Of a stretch of DNA of 64,000 nucleotides, positions 40,483 to 50,597 are shown in pieces. Source of the stretch: Bacteroidaceae bacterium (lineage in GTDB: Bacteria; Bacteroidota; Bacteroidia; Bacteroidales; Bacteroidaceae); assembly GCA_017534535.1 (NCBI GenBank), contig JAFXVZ010000010.1, forward strand, positions 1 to 64,000, written 5' to 3'. A model generated the notes under the pieces. It was given only the letters and a program-made list of their open reading frames with translations, ran no database searches and was not told the origin of the DNA. Both the position numbers and the translations under genes were made by a program. Position 1 is the first letter of the stretch, and each line of letters starts with the position of its first letter.

Positions 40483-43104
40483 TTATAGCTTTGCCAATTC
40501 AATCACCTTGTTGACTGCTGCACGAAGACCATCGGCATTCTTGCCACCAGCAGTAGCATAGTGGGGCTGTCCACCGCCACCGCCCTGAATTAGTTTGCCA
40601 GCTTCACGAACCAAGGCTCCAGCATTTAGGTTGTGCTCTTTTACCAAATCGTCACTTATCATCACACTGATGAGTGGGCGATTGCCTTCAATGGTACCAA
40701 TCACACAAAACAGATTCTCTGGTACAGCTGCACGAATTTTAAATACCAAATCTTTGGCGCCGTTGGCAGACATAGGGAATACAGAATTTACTACAGTCAC
40801 TCCATTGATTGTTTCTGCATGAGCCAACAACCTTTCTTTAACGTTCTCTACGGCCTGGGCTTGGAACTTCTCTATTTCCTTCTTCATTCCATCGTGTTCA
40901 CCGATGAACTTCTGAATGGTGCCCATCAGGTCAGGTGCATTGTTGAATAAAGAGCGCAGACCCTTGAGTGTGTCTTCCATCGTGTAGATAACATCTTCTA
41001 ATCTCTTGCCTGTAATGGCCTCAATACGGCGAACGCCAGCAGCTACACTGCTTTCGCTCACAATCTTGAACATGCCGATATGACCTGTTGACTTCACATG
41101 GATACCACCGCAGAACTCAACACTTTCAGCAAATTGCACCACGCGAACCTTGTCACCATATTTCTCACCAAACAGAGCGATGGCTCCCATCTTCTTAGCT
41201 TCTTCCAAAGGGGTGTCACGATGTTCCTGCAATGGGATATCTTCACGGATCTTGGCATTCACGATACGCTCTACCTGACGCAACTCTTCATCGGTTACCT
41301 TTTGGAAGTGAGAGAAGTCAAAGCGCAGGGTTTCAGGAGAAACGAATGAACCTTTCTGCTCAACATGAGTTCCTAACACCTGACGCAAAGCTGCATCCAG
41401 CAGGTGGGTGGCTGAGTGGTTAGCTGCACTGGCAGCACGTTTTTCCAAATCAACACAAGCCATGAAGTTGGCTTCTGGATGTTCTGGCAGTTTGTTGGCA
41501 ATGTGTACGGTCATACCGTTTTCATGCTTGGCATCCACTATTTCAATGGTTTCGAACTCACTGCATATCACACCACATTCGCCTACCTGACCACCCATCT
41601 CACCATAGAATGGAGTATAGTCAAGCACAATCTGATAGAATGTCTGTTTTTTCTGAGTAATCTTGCGGTAACGAAGTATGTGACATTCGTATTCGCTATA
41701 GTCGTAACCAACAAACTCTGTTTCACCCTCACGCAGTGTTACCCAGTCACCTGTTTCAACAGCGGCAGCATTACGGGCACGGGCTTTCTGCTTTTCCATC
41801 TCCTCGCCAAACTGCTTCTCATCTACAGTCAGACCGTTCTCACGGCAAATCAGTTCGGTTAGGTCGAGTGGGAATCCGTATGTATCAAACAATGTGAATG
41901 CTTGAACCCCATCGAGTTCTGTCTTACCTTTAGCCTTCACCTCATCCATTGCCTTGTTAAGCAAGTTGATTCCATTGTCTAAGGTACGTAAGAAAGAATC
42001 TTCCTCTTCTTTCATCACCTTAGCAATGAGTTCACGCTGAGCATCCAGTTCGGGATAGGTAGCACCCATCTCACGAATCAGAACAGGCAACAACTTGTAT
42101 ATAAATGCTTCTTTTTGCCCTAAGAAAGTATAGGCGTAACGGATGGCACGACGTAAAATACGACGAATCACATAACCTGCCTTGGCGTTGCTTGGCAGCT
42201 GCCCGTCAGCAATAGAGAAAGCAATAGTGCGCAGGTGGTCTGCTACCACACGCATTGCCACATCTATTTTCTCGTCTTTGCCATACTGAAGGCCTGAAAG
42301 ACGACCAATTTCCTGAATGATAGGTTGGAAGATGTCGGTGTCATAGTTTGACTGCTTACCTTGCAAGGAGCGCACCAGACGCTCAAAGCCCATACCGGTA
42401 TCAATTACTTTAGCTGGCAGTGGCTCCAGACTTTGGTCGGCCTTACGGTTATATTGCATGAAAACCAAGTTCCAGATTTCAATTACCTGTGGGTGATCTT
42501 TATTCACCAACTCATAGCCAGGTACAGCTGCTTTTTCAGCTGCAGAGCGTGAGTCAAGATGAATCTCAGAACATGGACCGCAAGGTCCTGTGTCACCCAT
42601 CTCCCAGAAGTTGTCGTGCTTATTACCATTGATAATGTGGCTTTTAGGCAGGAACTGTTCCCAGTAGCCTGCTGCCTCATTATCACGCTCCAAACCTTCC
42701 TCAGGAGAACCCTCGAAAACGGTAGCATAAAGGTCTTCTGGATTGAGCTTTAGCACATCCACCAGAAATTCCCATGCCCAGCTGATGGCCTCTTTCTTGA
42801 AATAGTCGCCGAAAGACCAGTTGCCCAACATCTCAAACATGGTGTGGTGGTAGGTGTCGTGACCTACCTCTTCCAAGTCGTTGTGCTTACCGCTTACGCG
42901 CAAACACTTCTGCGAGTCAGTTACTCGTTTCCATTGCGCTGGGCGGTTGCCCAATATTATGTCCTTGAACTGATTCATGCCTGCGTTGGTAAACATCAGC
43001 GTAGGGTCATCCTTGATTACCATTGGAGCCGATGGCACCTTGTGGTGTCCTTTGCTCTCGAAGAAACCTGTAAAAGCGTCTCTTATCTCATTAGCTGTCA
43101 ACAT
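40483..43104 (-). CDS. alaS: Alanine--tRNA ligase
   Basis: An 873-residue class II synthetase with all domains: catalytic core ([27 protein letters not shown]), the editing domain with [12 protein letters not shown] and [10 protein letters not shown] (zinc ligands), and the C-Ala domain ending [15 protein letters not shown]. Length is normal. It is read alone from a good promoter and ends at its own hairpin next to the repeat-rich gap. Confidence 0.98.
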   Translation of the reverse strand: MLTANEIRDAFTGFFESKGHHKVPSAPMVIKDDPTLMFTNAGMNQFKDIILGNRPAQWKRVTDSQKCLRVSGKHNDLEEVGHDTYHHTMFEMLGNWSFGDYFKKEAISWAWEFLVDVLKLNPEDLYATVFEGSPEEGLERDNEAAGYWEQFLPKSHIINGNKHDNFWEMGDTGPCGPCSEIHLDSRSAAEKAAVPGYELVNKDHPQVIEIWNLVFMQYNRKADQSLEPLPAKVIDTGMGFERLVRSLQGKQSNYDTDIFQPIIQEIGRLSGLQYGKDEKIDVAMRVVADHLRTIAFSIADGQLPSNAKAGYVIRRILRRAIRYAYTFLGQKEAFIYKLLPVLIREMGATYPELDAQRELIAKVMKEEEDSFLRTLDNGINLLNKAMDEVKAKGKTELDGVQAFTLFDTYGFPLDLTELICRENGLTVDEKQFGEEMEKQKARARNAAAVETGDWVTLREGETEFVGYDYSEYECHILRYRKITQKKQTFYQIVLDYTPFYGEMGGQVGECGVICSEFETIEIVDAKHENGMTVHIANKLPEHPEANFMACVDLEKRAASAANHSATHLLDAALRQVLGTHVEQKGSFVSPETLRFDFSHFQKVTDEELRQVERIVNAKIREDIPLQEHRDTPLEEAKKMGAIALFGEKYGDKVRVVQFAESVEFCGGIHVKSTGHIGMFKIVSESSVAAGVRRIEAITGKRLEDVIYTMEDTLKGLRSLFNNAPDLMGTIQKFIGEHDGMKKEIEKFQAQAVENVKERLLAHAETINGVTVVNSVFPMSANGAKDLVFKIRAAVPENLFCVIGTIEGNRPLISVMISDDLVKEHNLNAGALVREAGKLIQGGGGGQPHYATAGGKNADGLRAAVNKVIELAKL

Positions 43105-43142
43105 AACGAACGTTTTTTTTAACTTTTTTCTAAATTTGGTTG

Positions 43143-43174
43143 CAAAGATACAGCTTTTTTATTAGTTTTACAAA
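43143..43174 (-). promoter_or_regulatory. Promoter of alaS
   Basis: Minus strand: TTTG at 43174-43171, 20 bp, TATCTTTG at 43150-43143, 39 bases before the ATG. Confidence 0.75.
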
Positions 43175-43185
43175 AAAATCTGAGT

Positions 43186-43590
43186 ATGCTGAATAAAGAG
43201 AATGAATTAAAGCTGTTTTACTCCATCAGTGAGGTGGCAGAAATGTTTAATGTGAATGAATCTACTCTTCGTTTCTGGGAGAAAGAGTTTCCTGCTTTGA
43301 CTCCTAAGAAGGCTGGTCGTGGCATTCGTCAGTATCAGCAAAAGGATATCGATTTGCTGAAGCTTATCCATCATTTGGTGAAAGAGGAGGGAATGACTAT
43401 CCCTGGTGCCCGTCAACGTCTGAAGGTAAACAAGGACAACACTGATAAGAAGGTGGAAGTGCTAGAACGACTGAAACAGATACGCCAGGAATTGGCTGGC
43501 ATGCGTGATGCCCTCGATGCTTTTACATACGATCAGGTAGAAGAGCTGCAGGAAAATATTGGAGGAGATTGCGGGGCAAGCCCACAATGA
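43186..43590 (+). CDS. MerR family transcriptional regulator
   Basis: A 134-residue protein with an N-terminal MerR-type winged helix (YSISEVAEMFNVNESTLRFWEKEF, written as YSISEVAEMFNV and STLRFWEKEF, about 11-36; then RGIRQYQQKDIDLLKLI) and a C-terminal coiled coil (about 86-125). There is no metal- or drug-binding domain, so the signal sensed is unknown. A possible -7, TAAATTTG at 43131-43138, overlaps the alaS promoter. It ends 14 bases from the relA/spoT stop. Confidence 0.9.
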   Translation: MLNKENELKLFYSISEVAEMFNVNESTLRFWEKEFPALTPKKAGRGIRQYQQKDIDLLKLIHHLVKEEGMTIPGARQRLKVNKDNTDKKVEVLERLKQIRQELAGMRDALDAFTYDQVEELQENIGGDCGASPQ

Positions 43591-43604
43591 AAGGGCTCTT
43601 TTGC

Positions 43605-45872
43605 TTATTCTCGATTCACTTCTTGGATATTATCGATGCGCTTGAGCTCAGCGATGATGGCATGTACATCGTCCACATCATGAACATATAGTTGGATGTT
43701 GCCCTCGAAGATTCCTTCAACGGTTTCGATAGTGACCTTGCGGATGTTCACATTCATTTGATGAGAGATAACCTGCGTGACATCGTTTAATAGTCCAAGA
43801 CGGTCAAGTCCCTTGATAACGATGGTCACCAAAAAGGTGAGCTGCTTGTGTGTATCCCATTGTGTGGCAATAATGCGATTGCCATAACTACTTTTCAGCT
43901 TGGAAGCTATTGGACACTGGCGCTTATGGATGGTTATCTTGCCATTGATGTCGATGTAACCTAATACATCGTCACCAGGGATAGGCTGGCAACAGTCAGC
44001 TATGGCATAGTTATTCTGAATGGTTTCTTCAGTCAGCTTCAGAATCTGCTTAGTAATCTTCTTTACCTCTTTTTTCTCTACTATTGGCTTATCTTCAGAC
44101 TGGTCGGTAGGTAATTTCACATTCTTGTCTTTGTTGCCAAACGGCAGTTTTAGGAACCTGCGCCAAGAAGAGCTATTTTTCCCCTTCAAAATGTTGACAT
44201 CGTCTTCTCCCAACGAGATAGCATGTGAGCCAATGGCTTCCAATAAGCTTTCGTGACTGGATTTCTCATGTAAACGGGTAAGCTTGTTGAGCACTATTTC
44301 ATCCAAATAGATGCCTTCGGCCTTGAGAAAATCATTTAGAATATCCATGCCTTTCTGTTGGGTAGCTTTGGCTTCCTTACGTAAAATGGATGCTATCTTA
44401 GCACGAGCCTTGGCTGTAGCTGCAATGTTCTCCCATTCAGGTTGTACCTTCTGAGAACGAGAGGTTAGAATCTCTACCTGATCACCACTGTTCAGCTTGT
44501 GACTCAATGGCACCAGCTTATGGTTCACTTTGGCACCGATGCAGTGAGCTCCCAGTTCGGTGTGGAGTGAGAAACCAAAGTCTAATACTGTGGAGTTCTG
44601 TGGCAGGGTTCTGATGTCTCCTTTTGGAGTAAACACAAAAATCTCTTGTGCAAAAAGATTCAGCTTGATGGTATCCAGGAAATCCAAGGCATCTGGCTCT
44701 GGGTCTTCCAGAATTTCCTTGATAGTAACCAGCCATTTGTTCAGCTCAGGATCGTCATCGGTAGGAGAAATGTCGTCTGCCTGTGCAGCTCCCTCCTTAT
44801 ATTTCCAATGCGCAGCAAAGCCCTGCTCGGCAATGTCATTCATGCGCTCACTTCGAATCTGAACTTCTATCCATTGACCATTGTTTGCCATTAAGGTGAC
44901 GTGTAGCGCTTGATATCCATTGGCTTTTGGATGGCTCACCCAGTCGCGTATGCGATCTGGATGTGGCTTATAAATCTGAGACAGCTTTACATAAATGTCA
45001 AAGCAGTTGTTCATTTCATCATCTATTGATACAGGCTCAAAGATGATACGTACCGCTAAGATGTCATAAACTTCATCGAAGGTCACATGTTTGGTCTGCA
45101 TCTTGTTCCAAATGGAATAGACTGCCTTCACACGTGCCATGATGCGGTATTTAAGTCCCATCTTGTCAAGTTGCTGACGGATGGGAGCGGTAAACTCCTT
45201 GAACACCTTGTCTCGTTCTGCAGCTGTTTCTTGCAACTTGATTTCTATCTCGTGATATTCTTCGGGATGTTCGTACTTGAAACTCAGGTTTTCCAGCTCC
45301 GTCTTAATCTTGTTCAAGCCCAAGCGGTATGCAAGGGGAGCATAAAGGTAGAGTGTTTCGCCAGCAATCTTATATTGTTTGTTTGGAGTCTGTGACTCCA
45401 AGGTGCGCATATTGTGCAGACGGTCAGCTATCTTAATGAGGATGACACGGATGTCATCATTCATGGTTAGCAACAGTTTCTTGAAGTTCTCTGCTTGAGC
45501 AGAAGCATGCTCGCCAAAGATACCACCAGATATTTTAGTTAGTCCATCAACAATCTGTGCAATTTTAGGACCAAAGATATTCTCAATATCTTCAACGGTA
45601 TAATCGGTATCTTCCACCACATCATGCAAGAGAGCGGCACAAATGGAGGTGGAGCCGAGACCTATTTCATTACAGGCTATTTTGGCTACGCTAATGGGAT
45701 GTAGGATGTAAGGCTCACCTGAAAGGCGTTTGATGCCTTTATGAGCCTGGTTGGCGAAATTGAACGCTTTCGTAATGATTTCCACACGTTTGCGATGCTT
45801 TGTTGCCAAATAGTCATTCAGCAGTTCCTGAAATGCTTGCTGAATCATAATATCCTCATTCTCAATCTGCAT
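43605..45872 (-). CDS. Bifunctional (p)ppGpp synthetase/hydrolase (RelA/SpoT)
   Basis: A 755-residue stringent-response enzyme. HD hydrolase domain with LLHDVVEDTDYTVEDI and IKIADRLHNMRTL (about 83-170), synthetase domain (YDILAVRIIFEP, GYQALHVTLM, WIEVQIRS), TGS domain (DIRTLPQNSTVLDFGFSLH) and a C-terminal ACT domain. The intact HD residues suggest that it can hydrolyse as well as make (p)ppGpp. It is last in the parA-parB-DUF5683-mltD operon, 10 bases after mltD. Confidence 0.96.
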   Translation of the reverse strand: MQIENEDIMIQQAFQELLNDYLATKHRKRVEIITKAFNFANQAHKGIKRLSGEPYILHPISVAKIACNEIGLGSTSICAALLHDVVEDTDYTVEDIENIFGPKIAQIVDGLTKISGGIFGEHASAQAENFKKLLLTMNDDIRVILIKIADRLHNMRTLESQTPNKQYKIAGETLYLYAPLAYRLGLNKIKTELENLSFKYEHPEEYHEIEIKLQETAAERDKVFKEFTAPIRQQLDKMGLKYRIMARVKAVYSIWNKMQTKHVTFDEVYDILAVRIIFEPVSIDDEMNNCFDIYVKLSQIYKPHPDRIRDWVSHPKANGYQALHVTLMANNGQWIEVQIRSERMNDIAEQGFAAHWKYKEGAAQADDISPTDDDPELNKWLVTIKEILEDPEPDALDFLDTIKLNLFAQEIFVFTPKGDIRTLPQNSTVLDFGFSLHTELGAHCIGAKVNHKLVPLSHKLNSGDQVEILTSRSQKVQPEWENIAATAKARAKIASILRKEAKATQQKGMDILNDFLKAEGIYLDEIVLNKLTRLHEKSSHESLLEAIGSHAISLGEDDVNILKGKNSSSWRRFLKLPFGNKDKNVKLPTDQSEDKPIVEKKEVKKITKQILKLTEETIQNNYAIADCCQPIPGDDVLGYIDINGKITIHKRQCPIASKLKSSYGNRIIATQWDTHKQLTFLVTIVIKGLDRLGLLNDVTQVISHQMNVNIRKVTIETVEGIFEGNIQLYVHDVDDVHAIIAELKRIDNIQEVNRE

Positions 45873-45882
45873 AGCAAAAGAT

Positions 45883-47229
45883 TTATTTGTATATCTTCAA
45901 GGTTTGGCCTGCATTGATGCGGGTACCGCTAATGCCATTCCAACTCTTCAACTGGTTTACCGTTACGCCATATCGTGAGGCAATGCCTGACAACGTTTCA
46001 CCACTCTTTATCTTATGGGTGGTAGCGGTGCCGCTGGCAGGTGTTGCAGCAGTGGTACGCTGTGTGCTGGTGCGTTGCTGACGAGCATTCTGCTGTGGTA
46101 CAGCTACGACTTTGCGATTACGGAAGAATTCGTTGGCACGATGCGCATAGATAGTATCTTGCTTTTCTATGAACATGCCTATGTAGTTCTGTGGTAATCG
46201 TAACGTCTGAGGTTTTGAGTCGCCAGGGATGATACTGCGCTTATATTGTGGGTTCAAACTCTTTATCATGTCGATGTCAACGCCACAGATGTCGGCTATC
46301 TGCTGAAAATGAACATTATGATTAACTTGAATGGTATCGGTAGCCTCTGGCATGTTCGTCTCCATCGGACAGATATTGTGGTTGCAATAATAAGTCATTA
46401 CATAATTGGCTGCGATGAAAGAGGGTACGTAACCTCTTGTTTCTTTTGGGAGGTAGTTATAAATCTCCCAATAGTCACGTTTACCTGAACGACTGATGGC
46501 CTTGTTCACATTGCCAGGACCGCAGTTGTAAGCAGCAATGGCTAAGTTCCAGTCTTTGTAAATGTCGTACATGTCTTTAAGGTAGCGTACCGCAGCCCAG
46601 GTGGATTTGATAGGATCCTGACGCTCATCTACATAGCTATTGTTCTCCAGTCCATATAACTTACCTGTGCCTAGCATAAATTGCCACAAGCCACTGGCTC
46701 CAGCACGAGATATGGCGTTGGGGTTGAGAGCAGATTCGATGATAGGTAGGTATTTCAACTCCAGAGGCAGGTCGTAAGCGTAAAGGGCTTCTTCAAACAT
46801 AGGGATGTAGAAATTGCTAAGGCTCAGCATCAGTGACATGCGCTGACGCAATCGACCAGAGGTGTACTTCTCGATAAATTCACGAACCACCTCGTTGTAA
46901 GGCATCTCAATGATGGCTGGTATGCGGCTTAAACGGTCAATGTAAATGGAATCGCTGAACAAGGGATTCTCATCACTCGTGCTGCAGTCCTTGCCTAAGT
47001 CAATGAAATTCTTCGCTTTCCAGTCAGCTAACAGGCTGTCGATGGGGTAGGTCATACTCAATGGTAACTCAAAACTCTCTGTATGAGTGCCCCCATTGCT
47101 GTCGTGAATGGTCACATTGAAAGTCTCCGGTTCTTGACCGTAAACCGTTGACCGTTGACCATTGACCGTTATCAACGCCAACGCCAACGCCAGCTTTATT
47201 CCTATTTTATTCAGATTCTCCATAATCAT
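45883..47229 (-). CDS. mltD: Lytic transglycosylase with LysM domain (MltD-like)
   Basis: A 448-residue exported enzyme that cleaves peptidoglycan glycan strands. The catalytic glutamate is Glu165 in LPIIESALNP, followed by SRAGASGLWQFM. A LysM peptidoglycan-binding domain closes the protein (about 402-447, IKSGETLSGIASRYGVT). The signal peptide and the residues after it (LALALALITVNGQRSTVYG) are encoded by 6 bp and 7 bp repeats, so its length may vary. It lacks a lipobox. A second ATG two codons on is an equally good start. Confidence 0.93.
   Translation of the reverse strand: MIMENLNKIGIKLALALALITVNGQRSTVYGQEPETFNVTIHDSNGGTHTESFELPLSMTYPIDSLLADWKAKNFIDLGKDCSTSDENPLFSDSIYIDRLSRIPAIIEMPYNEVVREFIEKYTSGRLRQRMSLMLSLSNFYIPMFEEALYAYDLPLELKYLPIIESALNPNAISRAGASGLWQFMLGTGKLYGLENNSYVDERQDPIKSTWAAVRYLKDMYDIYKDWNLAIAAYNCGPGNVNKAISRSGKRDYWEIYNYLPKETRGYVPSFIAANYVMTYYCNHNICPMETNMPEATDTIQVNHNVHFQQIADICGVDIDMIKSLNPQYKRSIIPGDSKPQTLRLPQNYIGMFIEKQDTIYAHRANEFFRNRKVVAVPQQNARQQRTSTQRTTAATPASGTATTHKIKSGETLSGIASRYGVTVNQLKSWNGISGTRINAGQTLKIYK
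47134..47190. repeat. 7 bp and 6 bp repeats inside the mltD signal peptide
   Basis: Five TTGACCG-type heptamers (47134-47168) and three CAACGC hexamers (47173-47190). On the minus strand they encode the signal peptide core (LALALA) and the adjoining VNGQRSTVYG. Confidence 0.85.
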
Positions 47230-47276
47230 ATATATTGCAAGTTTAGCTCCTTAAAATCTTCTGAATTAACGGTCAC

Positions 47277-48041
47277 TCAAAATTTGAGGCTGCACTGAAC
47301 TCCAACGGATTGGTTATTCAGTCCTTTGCCATTTAACAATCCGTTATCCATTACTGCCGGCTCCACCCGCATACTCAAGTCGGGTGAGATATCGAAGTTC
47401 GACAGTTCGGCATCCACATATGCGTCAATTACCGACAATGCATAGACGGCAATAAAAGCAAATACGCTAATGTCACGATAACGTCGATAAGTATCCTTGC
47501 GCTTTCGCAACAACTCTGTCACCTGATTGGCAGAAGTCCTTTCCAAATATCGTTTGGGTATCAGCTCTGTAATACTCTTTGCTGTCCAGTTGTTGTTCAC
47601 CGCATCCTTGTATGCAGAAGAGTAATCCTTGTACATGCGGTTGTTCCATGTCAGTGCATACGCACAGCCTGCAAACCCTGCATAGAAAATGGGCAGTTTC
47701 CAATATTTCTTATTATAAATCTGTCCTCCGCCAGGAAACACTAACGCCATCCATGTGGCCTTTGTAGGATTGGGTATCCATTGTTTGGGCAATTGTATGC
47801 TGTCGGCATTCTTCACGTCAATCACTATAGGTGATTCCAATTGCATAAGTTGCTGTTGGTTAACAGCATCAATGCTATCGGGCGTTGCCAATAGAGTACT
47901 ATCGTTTGCTTGCATACCTCTCCTACGTCGAGAAGCCCTCGAATCATTGTTCTGTGCCTCTGCAACACTGGAAAAGGCAAAAAGCAGAAGGGTTAGCATC
48001 ACCCACATGAAACGATATGTCGGATATCTTCTCCTCTGCAT
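47277..48041 (-). CDS. DUF5683 family protein
   Basis: A 254-residue exported or membrane protein. An N-terminal hydrophobic segment (about 11-29) is followed by the DUF5683 pattern PNPTKATWMALVFPGGGQIYNKKYWKLP (split: PNPTKATWMALVFPGG, GQIYNKKYWKLP) and further hydrophobic stretches (FYAGFAGCAYALTW; ISVFAFIAVYALSVID). Function is unknown. It always sits near parAB and the transglycosylase in Bacteroidetes, here 3 bases after parB. Confidence 0.88.
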   Translation of the reverse strand: MQRRRYPTYRFMWVMLTLLLFAFSSVAEAQNNDSRASRRRRGMQANDSTLLATPDSIDAVNQQQLMQLESPIVIDVKNADSIQLPKQWIPNPTKATWMALVFPGGGQIYNKKYWKLPIFYAGFAGCAYALTWNNRMYKDYSSAYKDAVNNNWTAKSITELIPKRYLERTSANQVTELLRKRKDTYRRYRDISVFAFIAVYALSVIDAYVDAELSNFDISPDLSMRVEPAVMDNGLLNGKGLNNQSVGVQCSLKF

Positions 48042-48044
48042 AAC

Positions 48045-48923
48045 TTATTTCATCATATCAAACAATGCCATGATACGCTCCAAGTCTTCTTCATTATTGA
48101 ACGGGATGCTGATTTTGCCCTTACCTTTAGGAGAGCAGGTCAGTTGTACTTTGGCATTGAAGAAACCGGAGAGTTGCTGCGTCAGCAGGTTGTATTCTTC
48201 TGGTAACTTCGTGCGTTTGGGGGTGAGTTTCTTGCCACCCACATTCACAGCTTCACCTTGAGTTAGCGATTTCACCATCTCTTCTACACGCCGAACAGAA
48301 TAACCGTTCTCCACGATTTCTCGATACATTTTTACCTGCAGCTTAGGATCGGAAAGCGATAGCAATGCACGAGCATGCGCCATCTCTATCTGTTTGTTCT
48401 GCAACCCCATTTGTATCTCGGCAGGTAACTTCAATAGTCGCAAATAGTTAGCTATAGTAGCTCTATTCTTGCCTACACGCTCACTTAGCCTTTCCTGCGT
48501 CAAATTATACTGGTCCAAAAGGTGCTGATATGCTAAAGCAATCTCCACGGAGTTTAGGTCTTCGCGCTGAATGTTTTCGATCAATGCCATTTCCATGACA
48601 TTTTCGTCATTGGCTGTACGGATGTAAGCTGGAATGGTCTTTAAACCTGCCATCTGTGAAGCTCGGAAGCGGCGCTCGCCAGCAATGATTTGGTACTCGT
48701 CTTCGGCAGTTTCACGTAAGGTGATGGGCTGAATGATACCAATCTCTTTGATGGATTCAGCCAACTCCTGCAATGCTTCTGGGTTGAATTCACGGCGAGG
48801 CTGATTGGGATTGACCTTAATTTTGTTGAGGTCAATCTCATTGATGGAAGATGAGCCTTCCGTTTGTATATCACTAATATCAAGCAGGGCGTCGAGGCCT
48901 CTGCCCAAAGCTTTCTTCTTCAT
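48045..48923 (-). CDS. parB: Chromosome partitioning protein ParB
   Basis: A 292-residue DNA-binding CTP-switch protein. The N-terminal ParB/Srx domain has QIIAGERRFRASQMAG; the helix-turn-helix region (LTQERLSERVGKNRATIANY) binds parS, and a C-terminal dimer domain follows. It overlaps parA by 4 bases. No parS (TGTTnCACGTGnAACA type) was seen in the window. Confidence 0.96.
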   Translation of the reverse strand: MKKKALGRGLDALLDISDIQTEGSSSINEIDLNKIKVNPNQPRREFNPEALQELAESIKEIGIIQPITLRETAEDEYQIIAGERRFRASQMAGLKTIPAYIRTANDENVMEMALIENIQREDLNSVEIALAYQHLLDQYNLTQERLSERVGKNRATIANYLRLLKLPAEIQMGLQNKQIEMAHARALLSLSDPKLQVKMYREIVENGYSVRRVEEMVKSLTQGEAVNVGGKKLTPKRTKLPEEYNLLTQQLSGFFNAKVQLTCSPKGKGKISIPFNNEEDLERIMALFDMMK

Positions 48924-49687
48924 CGTTTATTTCTTTCTATTAATTCTTTCGCCAACTCCATATGGTTGCGTGCACCTTTTGAGTCAGCATCATACAGGAT
49001 AGCTGGTAAACCATAGCTTGGAGCCTCACTCAGCTTCACATTTCGCTGTATCACCGTCTTGAACACCAGTTCTTGGAAATGCTTTTTCACTTCATCGTAA
49101 ATCTGGTTAGCTTGACACAAACGAGAGTCGTACATGGTCAACAAAAAGCCTTCAATCTCCAAACCGGAATTCAACTTTGTCTTAATAATCTTAATGGTGT
49201 TCAGTAACTTACTGATACCCTCTAATGCAAAATACTCGGCCTGAACGGGTATAATCACTGAATCGGCCGCAGTAAGTGCATTCACTGTAATCAAGCCCAA
49301 CGAAGGAGAGCAGTCAATCAAAATGTAGTCGAACTCATCTTTTAGTGGAGAGAGCACCTTCTTCATGATTCGTTCGCGTCCCTTCATGTTCAGCATCTCA
49401 ATCTCTGCACCTACCAGGTTGATGTGAGAAGGGATAACTTTCAAAGAGTCTAATTCTGTATCTTGTATGGCGGTACGCACATCTGCGTTGTCAATCAAAC
49501 ATTCGTAGATGGAGCAATCGATTTGCTTGATGTCGATACCCAGTCCCGACGAAGCATTGGCCTGTGGGTCAGCATCCACCACCAGTACTTTCTTTTCCAG
49601 AGTGGCCAGTGATGCTGCCAGGTTAATGGTGGTTGTGGTTTTGCCCACACCTCCTTTTTGATTAGCTAAAGCAATTATTTTCCCCAT
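48920..49687 (-). CDS. parA: Chromosome partitioning ATPase ParA
   Basis: A 255-residue Walker-type ATPase. Deviant Walker A KGGVGKTT (11-18), DADPQANASSGLG and IDCSPSLGLITVNAL are intact. The start at MGKIIALANQKG is chosen; 15 further upstream codons are open but precede the conserved start. It heads the operon and drives origin segregation with ParB. Confidence 0.96.
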   Translation of the reverse strand: MGKIIALANQKGGVGKTTTTINLAASLATLEKKVLVVDADPQANASSGLGIDIKQIDCSIYECLIDNADVRTAIQDTELDSLKVIPSHINLVGAEIEMLNMKGRERIMKKVLSPLKDEFDYILIDCSPSLGLITVNALTAADSVIIPVQAEYFALEGISKLLNTIKIIKTKLNSGLEIEGFLLTMYDSRLCQANQIYDEVKKHFQELVFKTVIQRNVKLSEAPSYGLPAILYDADSKGARNHMELAKELIERNKR

Positions 49688-49707
49688 AATCTTAGCAATT
49701 AATTCTG

Positions 49708-49715
49708 CAAATATA
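49708..49715 (-). promoter_or_regulatory. -7 element of the parAB operon
   Basis: Minus strand TATATTTG, 20 bases before parA. No clear -33 box. Confidence 0.45.
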
Positions 49716-49798
49716 GGTAAAATATCCCACATAACGATTAAATCGGTGTTAATTCCTTAAAATTTTATAATATGTTGGCAAAAAAGAATGTTTATGCT

Positions 49799-49806
49799 TA
49801 CCTTTG
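49799..49806 (+). promoter_or_regulatory. -7 element of surE-lpxB
   Basis: TACCTTTG, 25 bases before surE, with a weak TGTTGG around 49773 at about the right distance. Confidence 0.5.
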
Positions 49807-49831
49807 CAACCGAATTTATAAGTGAAGAAAT

Positions 49832-50596
49832 ATGGAGAACAACAAACCGCTTATCTTAATTTCAAATGATGATGGCGTAATTTCAAAAGGTATTAGTGCA
49901 TTGATTCGTTTCCTGCGTCCCTTGGGTGACATCGTGGTCATGGCTCCCGATGCTCCTCGCTCTGGTGTAGGCTGTGGCGTTTCCATCCATGAGCCTGTAC
50001 TGTATCAGATGGTACGCAAGGATGTGGGGCTTTCTGTATATAAATGCTCAGGAACCCCCGTAGATTGCATCAAATTGTCTTTCTATACAGTGCTCGACCG
50101 TCAGCCCGATATAATTATTGGCGGTATCAATCATGGTGATAATTCTTCGGTGAATGTTCATTATTCAGGCACAATGGGCGCCGTAATAGAGGGGGCTATT
50201 CGTGGTATTCCATCGGTGGCTTTCTCACTTTGTGACCACGATGCTGATGCTGACTTTGAACCAGCTGGTCCTTTTGTGCGCGATATGGTGGAGAAAATTT
50301 TGGAGCGTGGATTGCCTGCCCATACCTGTCTGAATGTAAATTTCCCCAAGGTGAAAGATCTTAAAGGTGTACGTATCTGCGAACAAACAAAGGGCATTTG
50401 GGTGAATGAGTGGGAGAGTTTCGCTCACAGAGGTGACTCACAGTTCTTTTGGATGGCTGGAGAGTACCAGAATAATGATCCTGAGAACGAAAATAATGAC
50501 CAGTGGGCATTGAACAATGGCTATGTGGCAATTACACCTATCCAAGTGGATATGACTGCCCGTGAACTGATGAGTGAGTTGAAGAACTGGTTCTGA
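49832..50596 (+). CDS. surE: 5'/3'-nucleotidase SurE
   Basis: A 254-residue metal-dependent phosphatase for nucleoside monophosphates and some polyphosphates. The metal-binding SNDDG (11-15, Asp13/Asp14), [30 protein letters not shown] (split: [17 protein letters not shown]) and LNVNFP are present. One base separates it from lpxB, a typical Bacteroidetes pairing. Confidence 0.96.
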   Translation: MENNKPLILISNDDGVISKGISALIRFLRPLGDIVVMAPDAPRSGVGCGVSIHEPVLYQMVRKDVGLSVYKCSGTPVDCIKLSFYTVLDRQPDIIIGGINHGDNSSVNVHYSGTMGAVIEGAIRGIPSVAFSLCDHDADADFEPAGPFVRDMVEKILERGLPAHTCLNVNFPKVKDLKGVRICEQTKGIWVNEWESFAHRGDSQFFWMAGEYQNNDPENENNDQWALNNGYVAITPIQVDMTARELMSELKNWF

Positions 50597-50597
50597 T

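Noticed and set aside
48045-49831. parS site near parAB
   Set aside because: No TGTTnCACGTGnAACA-like sequence was found by eye here or elsewhere in the window.
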